Of a stretch of 7,807 bases of DNA, positions 6,852 through 7,807 are shown in pieces (the first letter of the stretch is position 1; each line of letters opens with the position of its first letter). The notes beneath the pieces are model-generated. The model had not been told where the DNA came from and did no database searches. It saw only the letters and a list, made by a program, of their open reading frames with translations. Source of the stretch: Candidatus Zipacnadia bacterium (GTDB lineage: Bacteria > Armatimonadota > Zipacnadia > Zipacnadales > Zipacnadaceae). The position numbers and the translations under genes were made by a program. The stretch is taken from NCBI GenBank assembly GCA_029821415.1, contig JALGTJ010000102.1:1-7807 (forward strand). The letters are read 5' to 3'.

Positions 6852-7160
6852 TGCTTCGCGGATTAGTTCATCGTCGCGTTCACGTACGAAGGTCCGGATG
6901 GGCATCCGTCCCTGGGGGGGATCGTTGATAAGCGAGATTGAGCGTACCCCTGACAGTGCCATATTCAGAGTACGGGGAATCGGGGTGGCGGTGAGCGTGA
7001 TGACATCCACATTGTGGCGCAGCTTCTTAAGTTGTTCCTTTTGCTTGACGCCAAACTGCTGCTCTTCGTCAATAATCAGTAGCCCCAAGTCCCTGAAGCG
7101 GACATCCGCCATCAGCAGCCGATGTGTACCGATAACGATATCCACAGTGCCTTCTTTAAC
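6852..7160 (-). CDS. mfd: mfd piece 3: DEEQ box and motif III of motor domain 1
   Basis: The frame reads KEGTVDIVIGTHRLL, then LGLLIIDEEQQFGVKQKE (Walker B, DEEQ), VITLTATPIPRTLNMALSG (motif III) and finally RTFVRERDDELIREA at 6852. Past that point the frame reads unrelated residues to a stop at 6777-6779. The family's helicase motif IV should follow LIREA and is missing. Confidence 0.88.
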
Positions 7161-7365
7161 GGGTGAGCATAGCAATCTCAACTGGATATCCCGACAGTCG
7201 TTGGCGGAAAGTATTGTGGTGCTGCTGGGCCAGCACCGTGGTCGGCACCAACACAGCTACTTGCTTGCCGTCCAGCACCGCCTTGAAGGCTGCCCGCACC
7301 GCTACCTCCGTCTTGCCGAAGCCGACGTCGCCACAGATTAGGCGATCCATTGGTGGTCTGCTCAC
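7156..7365 (-). CDS. mfd: mfd piece 2: Walker A segment of motor domain 1
   Basis: The frame reads PPMDRLICGDVGFGKTEVA (the Walker A ATP-binding loop, GFGKT), then AAFKAVLDGKQVAVLVPTT (motif Ia), LAQQHHNTF and YPVEIAMLTR, and stops at 7156-7158. A GTG at 7365 is available as a codon, but no start is expected here, since normal Mfd continues unbroken from the previous piece. The next family residues, beginning F-R-S, are missing. Confidence 0.88.
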   Translation of the reverse strand: MSRPPMDRLICGDVGFGKTEVAVRAAFKAVLDGKQVAVLVPTTVLAQQHHNTFRQRLSGYPVEIAMLTR

Positions 7366-7807
7366 GCGTTGCGTATAGCTTGAGCAGCTCCTGAGCCAGC
7401 AGTCGCGCCGAGGCTCTTGCCTTCTTCTTGGCGTTTTTCCAGCGTTTACTGTGTAGACGTGTTATCGGCGGCGAGCCATTTTGGCCGATGTATTTTTGGA
7501 TGCGGTCAAGTTGGGTGACGGGGACGTACAGCTTATCGCCATCAGCATACTCGACAACTAAGTATTCCCGCGCCATCCCACCCAGCGTCTGACTGGTCAG
7601 GCCACGATAGATCCCAATGCCATGATTGATATGGACGACGTAATCGCCTTCGTGCAGCTCCCGCAGCGAAGTAAGAGAGAACCCGGGCTTGTAGGCGCGT
7701 TCTGGTGGGCGGTGTAGTTTGCGCCAGCCGTACAGTTCTTTACCTGTTAGGACGACGAGACCTACCTCCGGCAGGCGAAAACCACTTGATAGATCCATAT
7801 CAGCGAT
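7361..7807 (-). CDS. mfd: mfd piece 1: RNA-polymerase-interaction domain, partial at the right edge
   Basis: The frame is open to the right edge and begins mid-gene. It holds the CarD-like RNA-polymerase-interaction domain: LHEGDYVVHINHGIGIYRG, then EYADGDKLYVP and QLDRIQKYIG, followed by the helical relay segment ending LLKLYATRE at 7361. In other Mfd proteins this is followed by the G-x-A-F, W-Q-x-E-x-E and F-P-Y-x-E-T-x-D-Q stretch, none of which is present. Past the junction the same frame reads unrelated residues until a stop at 7178-7180. Confidence 0.88.

Larger units (their letters stand above)
5801..7807 (-). pseudogene. mfd: Transcription-repair coupling factor Mfd, 3' two-thirds, broken by three apparent deletions
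   Basis: Mfd is a DNA translocase that removes RNA polymerase stalled at lesions and recruits UvrA for nucleotide excision repair. The N-terminal UvrB-like part lies beyond the right edge. Homology is continuous but falls in three frames, changing at about 7361-7366, 7157-7161 and 6848-6854. At each change conserved residues are absent: by family knowledge about 44 before the Walker A segment, about 14 before KEGTVDIVIGTHR, and about 23 covering helicase motif IV (the Q-V-F-F-V-H-N-R-V region). A simple frameshift cannot explain this. Each loss must be 2 modulo 3 bases, so the first and last pieces share a frame, yet a stop at 7178-7180 would end translation from the first piece. No other stop interrupts the four homologous pieces, so any decay is recent. 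As written, the cell would make Mfd without its motor. An assembly fault is an equal alternative. Confidence 0.9.

Noticed and set aside
6848..7366. Programmed ribosomal frameshifting as the reason for the split mfd
   Set aside because: At all three points conserved residues are missing, so no shift of frame restores a normal protein, and I see no slippery heptamer with a following stem at the junctions.
1..7807. tRNA, rRNA, CRISPR, insertion sequence, integrase or toxin-antitoxin genes
   Set aside because: No repeat-spacer pattern, transposase-like or integrase-like protein, or tRNA-like T-loop and cloverleaf was seen on either strand.

Overview
The window is bacterial chromosome (my estimate is mid-50s % G+C). 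All six genes I can support lie on the minus strand, so the text below follows transcription from high to low coordinates. Starts are ATG, GTG and TTG, several behind clear Shine-Dalgarno sequences. A RicT/PSP1 protein, a GAF-HD-GYP signalling protein, a Trm11-type RNA methylase and a secreted protein with a carbohydrate-binding-like N-terminus together fit a lineage such as Bacillota, Chloroflexota or Armatimonadota. The window alone does not settle the phylum.

Layout: (1) 7807 to 5801, the 3' two-thirds of mfd (transcription-repair coupling factor), entering from the right edge. It is broken into four pieces in three frames by three apparent deletions, each removing conserved motor-domain residues. 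(2) 5781 to 5035, ricT (PSP1 domain), 19 bp after mfd and probably cotranscribed; it lacks about seven residues at one of its two cysteine motifs. (3) 5034 to 4792, a 243-bp non-coding gap with nested inverted repeats, a perfect 12-bp tandem repeat and a possible -10 box. (4) 4791 to 2857, metG, intact, with a C-terminal tRNA-binding domain. (5) 2740 to 1283, a membrane GAF-HD-GYP protein with a TTG start behind a perfect AGGAGG. (6) 1225 to 278, a Trm11/TrmG10-like RNA methylase. (7) 224 to 1, the first 74 codons of a secreted protein with a signal peptide.

The genes are mostly housekeeping: DNA repair coupled to transcription (mfd), RNA maturation (ricT), tRNA charging (metG) and RNA modification (the methylase), with one cyclic-dinucleotide signalling protein and one exported protein. 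I see no mobile element, CRISPR array, tRNA, rRNA or phage gene, and no convincing new multi-gene system.

The most unusual signal is the cluster of four small conserved-core losses in about 2.2 kb (mfd three times, ricT once). The metG, HD-GYP and methylase genes next door look complete. This is either local gene decay or a local assembly fault; raw reads would decide.
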